Shown here one piece after another: positions 4,888-5,216 of a stretch of DNA of 5,216 bases; position 1 is the stretch's first letter, and every line of letters begins with the position of its first letter. Below the pieces are notes generated by a model. The model was not told the DNA's origin, made no database searches, and worked only from the letters and a program-made list of their open reading frames with translations. Both the position numbers and the translations under genes were made by a program. The DNA comes from Nitrospirota bacterium (GTDB lineage Bacteria > Nitrospirota > Nitrospiria > Nitrospirales > Nitrospiraceae). Location of the stretch: assembly GCA_004296865.1 (NCBI GenBank), contig SCVQ01000176.1, forward strand, positions 1 through 5,216, given 5' to 3'.

Positions 4888-5216
4888 GCGGCGCGGGCCT
4901 CGAGTCTGGCCAGCCGAGCCTTGCACCGATACCCGCGCTGCTTCGCGGATGATCGCGCAATGAGCGCCGGGTCCATCGCGCGCTCGCGGTTGCTGCGCGC
5001 GCCGAAGCCGAGCAACTGCGCGAGCTTGCGGCTCGAAGTGAGGTCACGAACTGCGGCGCTGTCCCGCGCGTCCGAGCGGGGCATCGACGCGCCGATAGCA
5101 TCCGCGCCCCATGCATCCCCCGCACCACGCATCTCTCGCATCTTGGACTCCGACGGGCATCGCCGTGTGGGGGCCGCAAGCGCGTGAGCTCGTGACGCCA
5201 GGCGATTCCCGCGCGC
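4850..5216. other. high-GC segment of unknown origin after the peroxiredoxin break
   Basis: From about 4850 to the right edge the sequence is visibly richer in GC than the rest, full of CGCG-type words, and unrelated to peroxiredoxin. No gene can be named. Two frames are open with GC-rich third positions: on the minus strand from the right edge to beyond 4850 with no stop (containing LAQLLGFGARSNRERAMDPA), and on the plus strand at 4921-5187 (88 codons from TTG, then TGA). Both products are rich in Ala, Arg and Ser, as expected of either a real high-GC gene or its antisense shadow, and I cannot decide between them. The minus-strand frame also runs on through antisense peroxiredoxin and perR to 4386, which must be accidental left of the break. 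No inverted repeat or target duplication marking an insertion sequence was found. Confidence 0.6.

Noticed and set aside
4386..5141. 251-codon minus-strand frame across perR, the peroxiredoxin remnant and the right segment
   Set aside because: Its left part is antisense to well-supported perR and peroxiredoxin codons; only the part right of about 4850 could be real and is described with that segment.

Overview
The window looks like a piece of a moderately GC-rich bacterial chromosome. Gene style and protein sequences (HU, a PerR-type regulator followed by a peroxiredoxin, a cysteine-cluster protein) would fit Nitrospirota or a similar Gram-negative lineage, but that is a guess without a database search. 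There is no CRISPR array, tRNA, rRNA or recognisable transposase.

Layout, left to right. Bases 1-894 hold a leftward two-gene unit: a hypothetical 181-residue protein followed by the start of a YkgJ-like cysteine-cluster protein that runs off the left edge, with a candidate promoter at 949-977. Bases 1041-1583 are a self-contained rightward unit: promoter, leader of about 130 nt, HU-family DNA-binding protein, and a strong intrinsic terminator. Then come a leftward MoaD/ThiS-like ubiquitin-fold protein (1627-1935) and a rightward hypothetical protein with a GTG start (2018-2419). A leftward secreted cyclase-family metal hydrolase follows (2552-3400); its C-terminus is shifted out of frame by a run of nine C (G on the coding strand). 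It is divergent from a rightward dTDP-4-dehydrorhamnose 3,5-epimerase (rfbC, 3514-4065). The last native unit is rightward: perR (4203-4760), with a textbook promoter and a perfect 15-bp palindromic operator, overlapping the start of a peroxiredoxin gene (4753).

The peroxiredoxin reading frame loses all family resemblance after about 32 codons, near base 4849. From there to the right edge the DNA is distinctly richer in GC and open in more than one frame. This looks like a junction with unrelated DNA: an insertion or rearrangement, or a chimeric contig end.

How the genes work together: the only clear functional module is perR-peroxiredoxin, a peroxide sensor that probably represses itself and its scavenging enzyme. 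The other genes are single units with unrelated roles (nucleoid structure, sulfur carrier or protein-tagging fold, cell-envelope sugar, amide or ester hydrolysis). I did not find convincing evidence of a new multi-gene system. The most informative oddities are the homopolymer frameshift in the cyclase, the broken peroxiredoxin, the seven-residue tail after the Gly-Gly of the MoaD-like protein, and the long tail on PerR.
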